From the IMG/VR virus record IMGVR_UViG_3300034375_011589, positions 1-50,169 of that record: a stretch of 50,169 bases of DNA, one strand, 5' to 3'. Within the stretch, counting starts at the first letter, position 1. The number at the start of each line of letters is the position of its first letter. Source of the stretch: a virus. Of this stretch, positions 1 through 9,213 are shown piece after piece. The notes under the pieces are model-generated. The model did not search any database and was not told where the DNA came from. It was given only the letters and a program-made list of their open reading frames with translations. The position numbers were made by a program, and so were the translations under genes.

Positions 1-541
1 CAAAACAAATTAATTCAAAATCATCTTGTACTACATTTTGACCATTCTCTCTTTCTAATGAACCGACACCTCTTGATGAAATACCTAACGTTACTCCGTG
101 TCTCAATAAATTAGCTGCGATATCACCCACACAAGATATAACACCAGTTTGGTGGTATGCGGGTGATGTTAAGATTTCTAATTTACCCATAAGAATATTA
201 CCATCCCACCAAGTCTCTAAAACTCTGTGAGAACTTCTTTCCAAATCGACTAATGATGATTCTGGGTGATTTAGTTCTGATAAAGCACTACCTTTCTCTA
301 TTAATTTCTGATAGTTTTCTACTTCTCTTTTTAATATGTTTTCTGGATAAACTCTTCCGTTTCTATTTTCTACACCACTTTTTTGTAGTATAGCATGGAA
401 AATTATGGGCCCTTCTTGGATGGACCTATCTGTCATTTCTTTAATAACTTTTTTGTTATTAGTGTTAGTGGGTGATACGTGACCAGCGTCATATTCTATT
501 AAAATACCCGTACCTACCTTTCCTGGTTTCAATATTTCCAT
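1..541 (-). CDS. 21: Prohead core protease, T4 gp21 family (partial, C-terminus off the window)
   Basis: Only the N-terminal ~180 residues are inside the window. The reading starts at an ATG at 541 (MEILKPGKVG) and stays open to the left edge. The T4 gp21 prohead-protease family (MEROPS S80) is recognised from the catalytic His in ELNHPE (H92), the GISSRG serine motif (S155/S156), and the acidic DDFEL segment near residue 174. In T4 this serine protease sits in the prohead core and cleaves scaffold, capsid and internal proteins after L/I-x-E, then digests itself. Its place downstream of terminase and portal genes matches T4 order (17...20, 21). A TATTTATA element lies 13 nt before the ATG. 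It is the candidate enzyme for the L/I/V-x-E leaders seen on many proteins at 20-41 kb. Family call is strong; the active site past the edge cannot be checked. Confidence 0.9.
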   Translation of the reverse strand, partial: MEILKPGKVGTGILIEYDAGHVSPTNTNNKKVIKEMTDRSIQEGPIIFHAILQKSGVENRNGRVYPENILKREVENYQKLIEKGSALSELNHPESSLVDLERSSHRVLETWWDGNILMGKLEILTSPAYHQTGVISCVGDIAANLLRHGVTLGISSRGVGSLERENGQNVVQDDFELICF

Positions 542-554
542 TATTACTTTTAAC

Positions 555-562
555 TATAAATA
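555..562 (-). promoter_or_regulatory. Late-promoter-like element RTATTTATA before the prohead protease
   Basis: Sense-strand GTATTTATAG, 13 nt upstream of the protease ATG. One of about 20 copies of the RTATTTATW element found in the same orientation upstream of genes in this window. The promoter role is inferred from position and recurrence. Confidence 0.5.
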
Positions 563-587
563 CTTTAGTAATAATAAAATACATCAT

Positions 588-1019
588 TTACTTTTTTGTT
601 CTATAAAAATTAAAATATGGAGATGTGTTAAAACTATTGTTGATTATGTTAGTTAAAATGTTTTCAACGACTAATTTTACATTATCAGATTTTATGGGTT
701 CTTCATTTTTAAGGAATAAAGTTATTTCACAACTCATATAACTTCTTTTATTTTCACGGATACCACTAGTTCTAATATCTAAGTCTACAATTTGTTTTTT
801 TTCTAAAAATAAATTATTTAAATTTGTAGAATTTATATTTGATTGTATATTTCGTTTTAACCCACTAACAGCTCTATCCCAATTGTCACACTCCTTTATA
901 GGAGAAAACCATGAAGAGATGTTGATGTATATTGATTTGGGGTTTTTGTAATCAACACTACCGTAGTAAGTGTTAAAATCTTTGTTTAAATTTAATTTAA
1001 ATTGTTTTCCTGTTTTCAT
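588..1019 (-). CDS. Hypothetical protein, 143 aa
   Basis: Not recognised. A soluble, Asn/Lys/Ser-rich mixed alpha/beta-looking protein with no signal peptide or membrane segment. It starts MKTGKQFKLN and ends in FNFYRTKK. It lies between the small membrane protein and the prohead protease, so it is transcribed with the head genes. The T4 genes in this slot (67, 68) are small core proteins, but I see no sequence similarity that would justify the name. No RTATTTATW element lies directly upstream; a long hairpin (1021-1060) sits just before its start. Confidence 0.7.
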   Translation of the reverse strand: MKTGKQFKLNLNKDFNTYYGSVDYKNPKSIYINISSWFSPIKECDNWDRAVSGLKRNIQSNINSTNLNNLFLEKKQIVDLDIRTSGIRENKRSYMSCEITLFLKNEEPIKSDNVKLVVENILTNIINNSFNTSPYFNFYRTKK

Positions 1020-1020
1020 A

Positions 1021-1060
1021 AATAAAATGTTATTATATTTAAATATAACAGCATTTTATT
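1021..1060. terminator. Long AT-rich hairpin between two head-module genes
   Basis: The outer arms AATAAAATG (1021-1029) and CATTTTATT (1052-1060) are perfect inverted copies. Inside them, TTATATTTAAATATAA (1033-1048) is a perfect 16 nt palindrome. The two stems are separated by a 3x3 internal loop. It lies just upstream of the 143 aa gene. It could attenuate or terminate transcription or stabilise mRNA ends. The low GC content makes a classical terminator uncertain. Confidence 0.4.
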
Positions 1061-1098
1061 CTAGTGTCAAAATTAACTTTTTACTTATGAACATATTA

Positions 1099-1368
1099 TT
1101 ATTCAGTAAGTAATTGTTCATTTGAATTATCTTTTTTATTTGTAAAAACATTAGCAATCCTACCAACTTCAGCTATACCAAAACTACCTAATGTAATAAT
1201 TAAAAAAGAATTATAAATAAATTCATTTATAATTAAATCTTTACCTAAACTCCCAGATACAATATCTGCGATAGCAAAAATAACCATAACAGCAAATGAA
1301 GAAAAACCTACAATAGTTTTTTCATTGATGTCGTTACTATCTTTAAAAATATTAATTACCCTATTCAT
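1099..1368 (-). CDS. Small two-helix membrane protein, 89 aa
   Basis: Two hydrophobic segments are visible, roughly residues 20-38 (VGFSSFAVMVIFAIADIVSG) and 50-70 (FIYNSFLIITLGSFGIAEVG), with a polar N-terminus and a charged C-terminal tail (TNKKDNSNEQLLTE). Size and topology would fit a class II holin, but nothing in the sequence proves lysis function, and its neighbours are head genes rather than an endolysin. It starts 11 nt after the stop of the helical 242 aa protein, so the two are probably co-transcribed. Called only as a small membrane protein. Confidence 0.7.
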   Translation of the reverse strand: MNRVINIFKDSNDINEKTIVGFSSFAVMVIFAIADIVSGSLGKDLIINEFIYNSFLIITLGSFGIAEVGRIANVFTNKKDNSNEQLLTE

Positions 1369-1379
1369 AATAATTTATT

Positions 1380-2108
1380 TTATAATGTTTTATTAAGTTC
1401 TTTTATTTTGTAGTAAGAAACTTTATCTATGACTGTTTTTGAAATTTTTTCTTTAGTTTCATTTAATTTACCCAATAATTGAAAATCTTTAGTTTCTGAT
1501 ATTAAATTATCCAACTTAGTTGTTACTTCTTCAACCAAAGTTTTAAACTCATTTTTAAATTCTATATTGTTTTTACCTAATAATGACTTAAATTCAAGTT
1601 TATCATTTTCAGTTAAATTTTCATATTTTTTATTGAAATTTTTAGTAGATAAATTAATTAATAATGAATTTGGTATTTTAGCTTCAGATATTTTTTTTGT
1701 TTCTCTATTATGTAATTTTTTTAAAATTAATTTTTTAGCCTCTATTCTTTTTTCAATACCTAAAACACTCTCATTAAACACTAACGTATCAATACTTTCA
1801 TATAATTTATTAGTTGAGTCACCGATAAAATTTTTATATTTAGATATAGATTCGTTAATATTTTTTAAATTAACCTTATTCTTTTTGGATTTTAAAGTTT
1901 TGATTGATTCATTAAGATATTCTTCCGCATCTTTAATATCACTAAAAGCTTTATTCTCTATTTGAGAGTAAAGTACGAAAAATTCTCTGTTAGTTGGGTT
2001 ATCCTTTAAACTTTCCATAAGAGTGTGGAAAGCATTCTTAAATTTAGGTTTCTGTGAAAAAGTATTAATTAAAATACTATCTATTTTATTTTTAGTTTTA
2101 CCGAACAT
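1380..2108 (-). CDS. Helical protein between portal and prohead protease, possible core/scaffold component
   Basis: 242 aa, highly charged (Lys/Glu/Asn-rich), and predicted by eye to be almost entirely alpha-helical with coiled-coil-like heptads (for example residues 60-100 and 195-235). It has no Cys, signal peptide or membrane segment. It lies immediately downstream of the portal gene; in T4 this interval holds prohead core genes 67 and 68. A core or scaffold role is an inference from position and composition only. A sense-strand GATATTTATTG element lies 15 nt before the ATG, inside the end of the portal gene. Confidence 0.7.
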   Translation of the reverse strand: MFGKTKNKIDSILINTFSQKPKFKNAFHTLMESLKDNPTNREFFVLYSQIENKAFSDIKDAEEYLNESIKTLKSKKNKVNLKNINESISKYKNFIGDSTNKLYESIDTLVFNESVLGIEKRIEAKKLILKKLHNRETKKISEAKIPNSLLINLSTKNFNKKYENLTENDKLEFKSLLGKNNIEFKNEFKTLVEEVTTKLDNLISETKDFQLLGKLNETKEKISKTVIDKVSYYKIKELNKTL

Positions 2109-2123
2109 ATTATTGTATTTAAC

Positions 2124-2131
2124 AATAAATA
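2124..2131 (-). promoter_or_regulatory. Late-promoter-like element before the 242 aa helical gene
   Basis: Sense-strand ATATTTATTG, 15 nt upstream of the ATG at 2108 and just after the portal stop codon. Member of the RTATTTATW set. Confidence 0.45.
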
Positions 2132-2132
2132 T

Positions 2133-3941
2133 CTATTCATTTAATAAACTATCTAACTTTTCACTAACTTCATCTAATTTATCTTTACCTTTTGATAAAT
2201 TTAATTCAAAATTATTATTATCAATAGTTTCTAATATTAAGGGTAATTTAGATTTACTGATAGAAGCTAAGTCTAACCCTGCACCAGCTTCACCAGTCTC
2301 AGGTGGGGTTTCTTCAACTCCAGTTTCTAAACCTGTATCTGCAGAAGATTCAATTTCACCACCTTCAGCTCCTTCTTCAGCTCCACCACCATCTGGTTCC
2401 ATCTCCCCATATAATTTATCTATATTAGAAAATATACCAGTGTTCTTAATTATTGTAGCAGTTTGATTAAGTTCTTCACCAACAGCTTTTTCTATACGTT
2501 GTTGTTGTAAATCTAATTTAATTTCTTCATCTGAGAAACCAAGTATGTGTTTTTTACCCCAAGTTGCAGACACAGCTTGGATACCAGAACCTGGGTCCGT
2601 AACAGCATCTTTATAAAGTGTGATTTTTTCTTTCCACTGTTCTATTTTTAATAGTTCAGACTGTGTAGATGGGTTAGTTAATCCTAGTGTGAAGTTACCC
2701 AACTCATCTTCAAATCCTAACATATACAAATGTATAATAGCTATTTTATTTAATTCTTGAATAATTGATTTTTGTATTCTATTAATACTTCTAGCAAATC
2801 TAATATCTTGAATAGCTAAATTCTTACCTTCACCAACTACATCCTCAAATCCTAAAAAAGCTTTTGGTATTCTTAGTGCTGCTAATAATTTTTTCTGAAT
2901 ATATTCAATATCAGCAATTTCAGCTAAGTTTTGTGCTCCAGGTAATGTGTCTATTGGATTAGGTGCAGCTAAATCCCTAACCGGTATAAAGAAGTCTTGG
3001 TCAACCGCCATTTGGTTATAACGTAAATCAACATTACCAGTATCTCTATCAACTATTGGGTCTCTTTTAAATTTATTAGCTACACGTTGTACATAAGCTT
3101 CAACATCTTGGTCTTCCATATTACCAACATAAACTTTAAAAACTCTACGTTCTGGAGCTCTAGAAGTTCTATAGATTAACATCGCGTCTTCAGCTAATAA
3201 AAGTTGTTTCCAAATCCTTCTAGATTTTTCTAACATAGAAGTACCATAAGGTAATCTTCTATCATCAGCTAATAATCTGAAATGAGCAACTTCCCATGTA
3301 TTGAACTCCATATTTTTATTTTTCCAAATAAACTTAACTTCACGTTCTTCCTTATCTCCAGTTCTTGTTTCAAACGTATTCATTCCTTTCTCAATACGTT
3401 CTATTTCTATATTAGGTAATTGACTAGCCCCAACAATACCCCTTTCTGGGTCTATTTTAAGGTAAACAAAATTATCACCATATTTACATGTGTTCCTAAC
3501 CCACATAGGTAAATTTGATTCTAAATCTAACACATTATTGAATAAATCACCAAGTATAGATTTTATTCTTTTAGATTCAGAATAAATGTTTAACATATAA
3601 CCTCTTTCTGAAATTGTGCACGCTTCTTCTGAAATAATATCCAAAGCTGCTGATATTTCAGGTGTAAATTCCATAGATTCATAATCATAATATGAAGCCA
3701 ATCTAGTAGGTTCATAATAAACTGCTTGTGAATAAAGTTGGGATTCTATTTTTTGCCATTGGTTGGCCAAATATTGACCTTGTTGTAATTCTAATTTAGT
3801 TCTTTCGTAATCAACCTTAGAAGTTGTTTTTAATATATCTTTTTTATCAAAGTTATATGACCTTTTAGGTGACTGAGGCCCCTCAGCACCAAAAAGATTG
3901 TTTAATCTTTGAAATATCGTCATTCTATTTTGTTCTGCCAT
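2133..3941 (-). CDS. 20: Portal vertex protein, T4 gp20 family
   Basis: 602 aa, close to the length of T4 gp20 (524) plus an acidic, Gly/Glu-rich C-terminal extension. Recognised from the gp20-type run of segments: residues ~85-115 with the EFTPEISAALDIISEEA core, then WVRNTCKYGDNFVYLKID, LPYGTSMLEKSRRIWKQLLL, and EYIQKKLLAALRIPKAFLGF. The portal is the dodecameric ring at the unique capsid vertex; it nucleates prohead assembly and is the DNA channel docked by terminase. It follows the terminase gene, separated by a small Cys-rich ORF. The C-terminal ~90 residues contain a low-complexity GGGAEEGAEGGE linker followed by a helical tail. No late element is seen immediately upstream. Confidence 0.95.
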   Translation of the reverse strand: MAEQNRMTIFQRLNNLFGAEGPQSPKRSYNFDKKDILKTTSKVDYERTKLELQQGQYLANQWQKIESQLYSQAVYYEPTRLASYYDYESMEFTPEISAALDIISEEACTISERGYMLNIYSESKRIKSILGDLFNNVLDLESNLPMWVRNTCKYGDNFVYLKIDPERGIVGASQLPNIEIERIEKGMNTFETRTGDKEEREVKFIWKNKNMEFNTWEVAHFRLLADDRRLPYGTSMLEKSRRIWKQLLLAEDAMLIYRTSRAPERRVFKVYVGNMEDQDVEAYVQRVANKFKRDPIVDRDTGNVDLRYNQMAVDQDFFIPVRDLAAPNPIDTLPGAQNLAEIADIEYIQKKLLAALRIPKAFLGFEDVVGEGKNLAIQDIRFARSINRIQKSIIQELNKIAIIHLYMLGFEDELGNFTLGLTNPSTQSELLKIEQWKEKITLYKDAVTDPGSGIQAVSATWGKKHILGFSDEEIKLDLQQQRIEKAVGEELNQTATIIKNTGIFSNIDKLYGEMEPDGGGAEEGAEGGEIESSADTGLETGVEETPPETGEAGAGLDLASISKSKLPLILETIDNNNFELNLSKGKDKLDEVSEKLDSLLNE

Positions 3942-3981
3942 AACTATATAATTTTACAACATTTTTTTTTCTAGTAAACCT

Positions 3982-4272
3982 TTAAACAACATAATCACAA
4001 TCAACATATGCTGCCTCTGTAGGTAACCCTTTATTTTCTTTACACACACCACCATAAACATAAGTAACACAATTGTCTACAGTAACACCATCACAAGTTT
4101 GACAGCAAATAACATCTTCTGGTTCTTTAGGTGCTAGATTACTGTTTTTGGTCATAAATTCAGTAGGTGTAGGTTTCCACGAATATACTGTAGTACCTAA
4201 AACTTGTCTTAGTAGTCTACCACTTCTGTATCTACCACTAAAACCAAATCCACTTTTTTTTATTATTGCCAT
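3982..4272 (-). CDS. Small cysteine-rich protein between terminase and portal, 96 aa
   Basis: Not recognised. The N-terminal third is basic and glycine-rich (KKSGFGFSGRYRSGRLLRQV). The C-terminal half holds six cysteines in a short span (ICCQTCDGVTVDNC, then GVC and VDC). The pattern could bind a metal or form disulphides in the virion. It begins 9 nt after the terminase stop and precedes portal, so it is embedded in the packaging operon. A second six-Cys protein (10721-11077) is found upstream in the same module. Confidence 0.7.
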   Translation of the reverse strand: MAIIKKSGFGFSGRYRSGRLLRQVLGTTVYSWKPTPTEFMTKNSNLAPKEPEDVICCQTCDGVTVDNCVTYVYGGVCKENKGLPTEAAYVDCDYVV

Positions 4273-4281
4273 TTTACTAAA

Positions 4282-6006
4282 TTATTTTAATCCTGTATAC
4301 ATCCATAAATAGTCTTTAGGGTCATTAGAAGATGGTGGAAGTGGATTACTAGATGCTCTACTTGGTTTAAAAACAGGTTGACCTTGATTCGGTCTAAATT
4401 TTCTTTCATCACTTATCCACGCATCTAACATCGCTTTAGCTTGTTCCACATTCTTTTTTAATTGTGTAAATGAATTTTGTGCTACATAAAGTGACATACC
4501 TAAAGACATAATTAAATCATCATGGTGTCCTTTCATATGGTCTGGTCTACCATTTATATAAACAAAAGTTTTTAATTCATTAACCAATCTTTGTGACCTA
4601 ATTTTAAATCCAGTTCTTAATTGTTCTTCTAAAGCTTGTACTATTTGAGCTCTTTTACTATTAAAGTTTATACCTGGTGTTTTAGTATCTGGATTGAATT
4701 TCCACATTTCTTCAGCTTTAACACCATCATAATAAAAATCTTTATAACCTAATTCTAACATTTTTCTAGATGTAGCTACTCCCATACCACCAGTAATATC
4801 AATAACCACAAAACAACTATACTTTTTAGCCCATTTATTAGCTAAATCCGCAACAATATCTGGTGGTATCTTACCCAAATATTCTACAACTTGTTCTCTT
4901 TCATCAAAATCTATAATGATAAAACCACTAGAATCTTCACTATCACCCCTAGAAACATCTATACCCATAATATATTTGTGACCAGGTACTGGTTCTTTCC
5001 AAACCCATAAACCATTACCAACCCACTTTTCTATTGGTTCACAAATATGTTCTTGTATTTGTTCCATAGTTGTACTATTGATAACGTTGTCACCCGAACC
5101 TAAGAACGCACACTCTAACTCTTGTGATATCTTTCGTCTATCAAACTTTAATTTTTTACACATAGACTCAAACCAACTAGAAAAAGGTTTATAACCCATG
5201 TCTAAATAAGTTTGATATTCATCTTGTTTTAAATTATATGTTATATCTTCTTCTTTATACTCATCTCTATTTAATAAGAAATGTACAATATCTTTAGTTT
5301 TAACCCAACCCAAATCTTTTGTAAATCTAGGGTCATAATACCAACTAAGATAACTTATTTTAAAATTATTTAATCCTCTAATTGATTGGTCAAATACTTC
5401 ATAATAAATTTGGTCAAACCCATTTGGTGTAGATATTACTATTACTTTACCACCTGTAGCCAAAGATGCCATACAAGCAGCCCATAAATCACCACCAGAT
5501 TCTATATATGCAGCTTCATCAAAAACTAATATAGTGGGAGTGTAACCCCTAAGAGCATCTACTGAAGTAGCGACTGCTTTAACTTCAGAACCATTATTTA
5601 ATTTATAATGTTTTTGTGAATTTTTATCTTTATCAAAACCAACATTAATCCAATCAGGCCATTGTCTTAAAAAACCTTTAATTTTATTTGCCATTTCTGT
5701 AGCTGTATCTAACTTATTTGCTAGAATCAAAATCTTTTCTGGAGATTCTTTTGAGGCAAATTGTAGTTTTTTTGATATCCATCCTGCTGTTGCTGTTGAT
5801 ACACCAGCTTGTCTGTATTTTAAAACTATATTATCAGAGTAATTTTCAAAGTCCTCAATCATTTCCTTTTGTTCTGGAAATAACACAAAAGGAACATGTT
5901 TTTGTTGAGTATTGTCGTATGTTTGCAAATATGTTTTAAGTGCGTATGGTGTGTTACCATGGCACTTAACATATTCTTGTATGAGTTCTTGTTTAGTCAT
6001 TCCCAT
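4282..6006 (-). CDS. 17: Terminase large subunit, T4 gp17 family
   Basis: 574 aa, the usual size for gp17-like motors. The ATPase domain has a Walker A-like KYRQAGVST (63-71), Walker B ILVFDEAAY (159-167) and coupling motif STPNG (192-196). The C-terminal RNase H-like nuclease has GIDVSRGD (D350), VIDITGG (D403) and GHHDDLIMS (D496/D497). It packages DNA into proheads through the portal and cuts the concatemer. Two ATGs are possible (6006 or 6000). A TATTTATA element ends only 3 nt before the first, so if that element is a -10 box the second ATG or a leaderless message is likely. The small terminase subunit is not recognised nearby. Confidence 0.95.
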   Translation of the reverse strand: MGMTKQELIQEYVKCHGNTPYALKTYLQTYDNTQQKHVPFVLFPEQKEMIEDFENYSDNIVLKYRQAGVSTATAGWISKKLQFASKESPEKILILANKLDTATEMANKIKGFLRQWPDWINVGFDKDKNSQKHYKLNNGSEVKAVATSVDALRGYTPTILVFDEAAYIESGGDLWAACMASLATGGKVIVISTPNGFDQIYYEVFDQSIRGLNNFKISYLSWYYDPRFTKDLGWVKTKDIVHFLLNRDEYKEEDITYNLKQDEYQTYLDMGYKPFSSWFESMCKKLKFDRRKISQELECAFLGSGDNVINSTTMEQIQEHICEPIEKWVGNGLWVWKEPVPGHKYIMGIDVSRGDSEDSSGFIIIDFDEREQVVEYLGKIPPDIVADLANKWAKKYSCFVVIDITGGMGVATSRKMLELGYKDFYYDGVKAEEMWKFNPDTKTPGINFNSKRAQIVQALEEQLRTGFKIRSQRLVNELKTFVYINGRPDHMKGHHDDLIMSLGMSLYVAQNSFTQLKKNVEQAKAMLDAWISDERKFRPNQGQPVFKPSRASSNPLPPSSNDPKDYLWMYTGLK

Positions 6007-6009
6007 ACT

Positions 6010-6017
6010 TATAAATA
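6010..6017 (-). promoter_or_regulatory. Late-promoter-like element 3 nt before terminase ATG
   Basis: Sense-strand ATATTTATAAGTATG: the element ends 3 nt before the ATG, a spacing repeated at 11894, 35589 and 49770. Member of the RTATTTATW set; could give leaderless mRNA. Confidence 0.5.
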
Positions 6018-6033
6018 TTTAAAATGTATTTTA

Positions 6034-7395
6034 CTAAGATTTTGATTGGTTTCTAAGGAATTCTAATTCACCTTTTGATAAAGATGACATACCACTTCTA
6101 CCAATTTTATCTAATATATCGTCAATATTATATTCTTTACCACCATCATTTTTTGGTAAATCTAGAGTACCTAATACGTCACCACCATCATCATACATAG
6201 TGTCACCTTCATCATCATAATATTCATCCTCATAAGATTCTTCATTTAGTTGAGCTATGATATCATTAACCATCCTTTCTAATTCTTCTTTCCCTTCTTC
6301 TCCACCACTTAGAATTTTTTTAGCTAATCTAAACATGTCTTTAGCATCCATACTAGCAAACTCACTAAATAAATAATTTTGAATTTCTCTTTTATCGTCT
6401 TGTAATAATTCATGTGGATATGACTCTCTAAATTTTTCCCAAATAACTGGACCTAATCTTAAATCCCAAACTTCAGCAACTAAAGTATCTTCAGAATCCA
6501 TAACTCTTTGAGCTTTATTTGGGTCGTCTGGTAATCCCTGAGTTGCCAATACCTCCATAACACCTTTAACTAACTCGTGAACTAATACTGGGAAAGTTAT
6601 ACCTCTAGCAATAACAGTTGGTGGGTCAGTGTCTGGGTCAACTTCTTCTTTACCAGCCATACTACTTCCACTCTGTGCCATCATCATTGTTGTTTGGTCT
6701 GGCATAATCCAATAAACCAAATCATTTATTGACATCATAACCCCATATAAATTAATTAGATTTGGGTCGATATTATTTAATTCATCCTCAACTAAATGAA
6801 ACATGTAATGTCCTTTTTTAGAAGCTCCTTGTATTAATTGGTTTAAAAACCGTCTTTTTTGTTTCTCCAAATCAAAATCTTCGAATTCTTCCATAGCCTC
6901 TTCTTCAGAGTCCATTTGTTGTTCTTGTGATTGGCCCTGCATTCCAGACATATCTATCTGACCCATGCCGACAATTTTAGCGTCAAATTGTAAAGCGTCT
7001 TCTGGAATTGCCATTTCCTCTCTAACTATTTTAACAGCTAATTCTTCTAATTCTTCTTTATGTTGTGATTCTAATTGTAATATTCTTTGTGTTGCCGCCA
7101 TCATCATTTGTTGTAATTGCATGAATGATTGTGGGGTAACATTTCTTAATCCAGTATAAGTTTTAACTTTATCAACAACAGACTTAAACCTTTCAGAAGC
7201 TACTAATTCCTCAAATTTACTAGGAATCCCACTTGGGTCTACAGATGGAAACGCTTCTGAACCAGCACCTGGAAATTCACCAGATTCAATTTTTCTCTGA
7301 ATACTAGGGTCCATTCTTTCTGGTCTATCACCATAATCTATTGGTGCTTCACGTAAATTTTTTTTAAATCTTTGTATTCTTTTTTTATTCCACAT
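6034..7395 (-). CDS. Hypothetical acidic head/packaging-module protein, 453 aa
   Basis: Not recognised. The basic N-terminus (WNKKRIQRFKKNLRE) is followed by a helical, Met/Gln-rich region (SFMQLQQMMMAATQRILQLE), a globular middle, and a very acidic Asp/Tyr/Gly tail (SYEDEYYDDEGDTMYDDGGD). It ends in a short helix (SLSKGELEFLRNQ). It is tightly packed between the 476 aa gene (10 nt gap) and terminase (27 nt gap), which argues for a packaging or virion role, but the family is unknown to me. The acidic tail resembles decoy or DNA-mimic tails by composition only. Confidence 0.75.
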   Translation of the reverse strand: MWNKKRIQRFKKNLREAPIDYGDRPERMDPSIQRKIESGEFPGAGSEAFPSVDPSGIPSKFEELVASERFKSVVDKVKTYTGLRNVTPQSFMQLQQMMMAATQRILQLESQHKEELEELAVKIVREEMAIPEDALQFDAKIVGMGQIDMSGMQGQSQEQQMDSEEEAMEEFEDFDLEKQKRRFLNQLIQGASKKGHYMFHLVEDELNNIDPNLINLYGVMMSINDLVYWIMPDQTTMMMAQSGSSMAGKEEVDPDTDPPTVIARGITFPVLVHELVKGVMEVLATQGLPDDPNKAQRVMDSEDTLVAEVWDLRLGPVIWEKFRESYPHELLQDDKREIQNYLFSEFASMDAKDMFRLAKKILSGGEEGKEELERMVNDIIAQLNEESYEDEYYDDEGDTMYDDGGDVLGTLDLPKNDGGKEYNIDDILDKIGRSGMSSLSKGELEFLRNQSKS

Positions 7396-7405
7396 ATTAG
7401 TTATT

Positions 7406-8836
7406 TTATTTACGAGCTTTAGGTTTTGGTCTATGTTTTGGTTTATATGGTGACTTTCTATCTGGCTTTTTAGTCGGTGTAGGTGTCTTAGTTGGTGCTG
7501 GTTTTGTTGTAGTATTTACAAATAAACTATCAAAGTCCAACCATGAAGGTAATTCATATTTAGCATCTTCAACATCATTATCAATCACTTCAACGTCATT
7601 ATCTACCATTTCAACATCTTTTGTTTTTACAGCGATTTCATTTAAAGTTTTCAAAAATTGTGATTTAGTCATATAAGGTCTTTCATATTTTTCTACTAAA
7701 TTCAATAACCACTGTTCTGTAATTCTTTGTTCATTTTTTTCTAAAGGTAAATTTTCTGGATTAGGTGTGCTTGTAAAATCTTCAATTTGTTTCATAGTCA
7801 TTTCTTTTGCTGCTTTACGAACAGCATTATCATTTCTTCCATCACCACATTTTTTATATTTACTTTTTTTACAATCTCTAACTAACTGATAAAAATTATA
7901 TTGTTTTTTAGAAACAGCTACCTCAAGTAATTGTTTTTTGGTTAAATAACGTTCAAACATTCCCATCCCATCATTAGCTTTTGAATTATTATCTGGTCCT
8001 ACTTGTGGTGCATCTTGGTCTGTATCCATACCATCATCATCTTTTTGTGTACGAACTAATTCATCGTCTTCGTGTAAACCACTACTATGACCTCTTGGTC
8101 CTCCTGATTTAAAATGATAAGCTGGTCTTGGGTCAACTTCTCTTGCTCCATATTCATTCATTTCACCAGCAAATCCACCTTCATCCCAACCATTACCACC
8201 GTAAGAATCTGTTGGTCCATAAGAGTCAAAACCTCTAGCGTCTGGATTATTAAATGATGGTGTATCTAAGTAATCAGCGTTTCTACTATACCTTCCAGCG
8301 TCACCTTTCATTCCACTACGAACAAATCTTCCTTTATTATCTGTAGAATAATAAGAGTCCATAGGACCTTGTGAATCATCAAAACCTCCAGCGTATGGGT
8401 TGTAAAATGATGTGTCATCAAAATCACCAGCACCCATATCCATAATTTCTTCATCTAATTCACCATCTTCCAATACTTGAACTTCTTTACCACCTTTCAT
8501 ATAAGTTTGTATGGGTTCATTAAATTTAGTTAATTCTTTTTCTTCACTCATTTCAGTTACTTTTGCAGTATCTCCTGTTGTATCAATTTCTACATTTCCA
8601 GCATTATCTACATCAGATGTAACTTTTTCTATAAAAGATTCTTTTTCTCCAGGATTTTTTAAATCATAAGTTGTAGTGGTTGACTGAGTTGTTGTTTGTT
8701 CACCCAAAACTTTACTACTCAAAGCTTGTAACTGTCTGTCATCAAACTTTAAAAGGGTTTCAATATTGAACCCTTCTTTAACTAATTTAGATAGTGTGTC
8801 TATTTTATTAAATTTTTTCATGTTTTTCTGTTTCAT
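7406..8836 (-). CDS. Hypothetical virion-module protein with Pro/Lys-rich tail, 476 aa
   Basis: Not recognised. The N-terminus is helical and contains an L-G-E|Q site (E46) that resembles gp21-type processing sites; residues 50-250 are low-complexity, Asp/Gly/Tyr/Ser-rich. A folded segment follows (residues ~290-430, with LTKKQLLEVAVSKKQYNFYQ). The C-terminus is a basic Pro/Thr/Lys tail (TPTPTKKPDRKSPYKPKHRP). Start choice: ATG 8836 overlaps the previous gene by 29 nt; an in-frame ATG at 8821 reduces this to 14 nt. The disordered middle suggests a structural or internal head protein rather than an enzyme. Confidence 0.75.
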   Translation of the reverse strand: MKQKNMKKFNKIDTLSKLVKEGFNIETLLKFDDRQLQALSSKVLGEQTTTQSTTTTYDLKNPGEKESFIEKVTSDVDNAGNVEIDTTGDTAKVTEMSEEKELTKFNEPIQTYMKGGKEVQVLEDGELDEEIMDMGAGDFDDTSFYNPYAGGFDDSQGPMDSYYSTDNKGRFVRSGMKGDAGRYSRNADYLDTPSFNNPDARGFDSYGPTDSYGGNGWDEGGFAGEMNEYGAREVDPRPAYHFKSGGPRGHSSGLHEDDELVRTQKDDDGMDTDQDAPQVGPDNNSKANDGMGMFERYLTKKQLLEVAVSKKQYNFYQLVRDCKKSKYKKCGDGRNDNAVRKAAKEMTMKQIEDFTSTPNPENLPLEKNEQRITEQWLLNLVEKYERPYMTKSQFLKTLNEIAVKTKDVEMVDNDVEVIDNDVEDAKYELPSWLDFDSLFVNTTTKPAPTKTPTPTKKPDRKSPYKPKHRPKPKARK

Positions 8837-9212
8837 TTGTAGTTAAAATTAAATCTCTAGAATATAATTTGTCAGTAACAGATTCTATAGTTTCACCAAA
8901 TCTAAAAACTAATCTAGAACTATCCATATTTTCTTCATCATATTTTTCCCAACCTAAAGCAATGACATCATCAATAGCGTCAGTAAATGAAAAATAATCA
9001 GAATTTTGAACTAATTCAAATTCTAAACCTTCTTTTGAAAGTACACCGACTTTTTCAATGTACTCAATATCAGGTGGTAGTGGTTTTCCAAGTGCTGGGA
9101 CAGAATCCCAATCTGGTCCCCAAATATCTGTTAAGTTTGAAGAAAATATAAATTCGTATACGTAGTTACCTCTAAAGTTAGAACCTAAACCATTAATGTA
9201 TACTAATTTCAT
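8808..9212 (-). CDS. Hypothetical protein, 134 aa, overlaps next gene
   Basis: Not recognised. A compact, acidic, probably globular protein. It begins MKLVYINGLGSNFRGNYVYE and has a motif-like IWGPDWDSVPALGKPLPPDI. It starts 1 nt after the stop of the 492 aa gene and overlaps the 476 aa gene start, so the three are translationally coupled in one operon leading to terminase. Composition and length would fit a small head-completion or neck protein, but that is a guess. Confidence 0.75.
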   Translation of the reverse strand: MKLVYINGLGSNFRGNYVYEFIFSSNLTDIWGPDWDSVPALGKPLPPDIEYIEKVGVLSKEGLEFELVQNSDYFSFTDAIDDVIALGWEKYDEENMDSSRLVFRFGETIESVTDKLYSRDLILTTNETEKHEKI

Positions 9213-9213
9213 A

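Noticed and set aside
1099-1368. Holin call for the 89 aa membrane protein
   Set aside because: Topology alone is not enough and there is no endolysin nearby.
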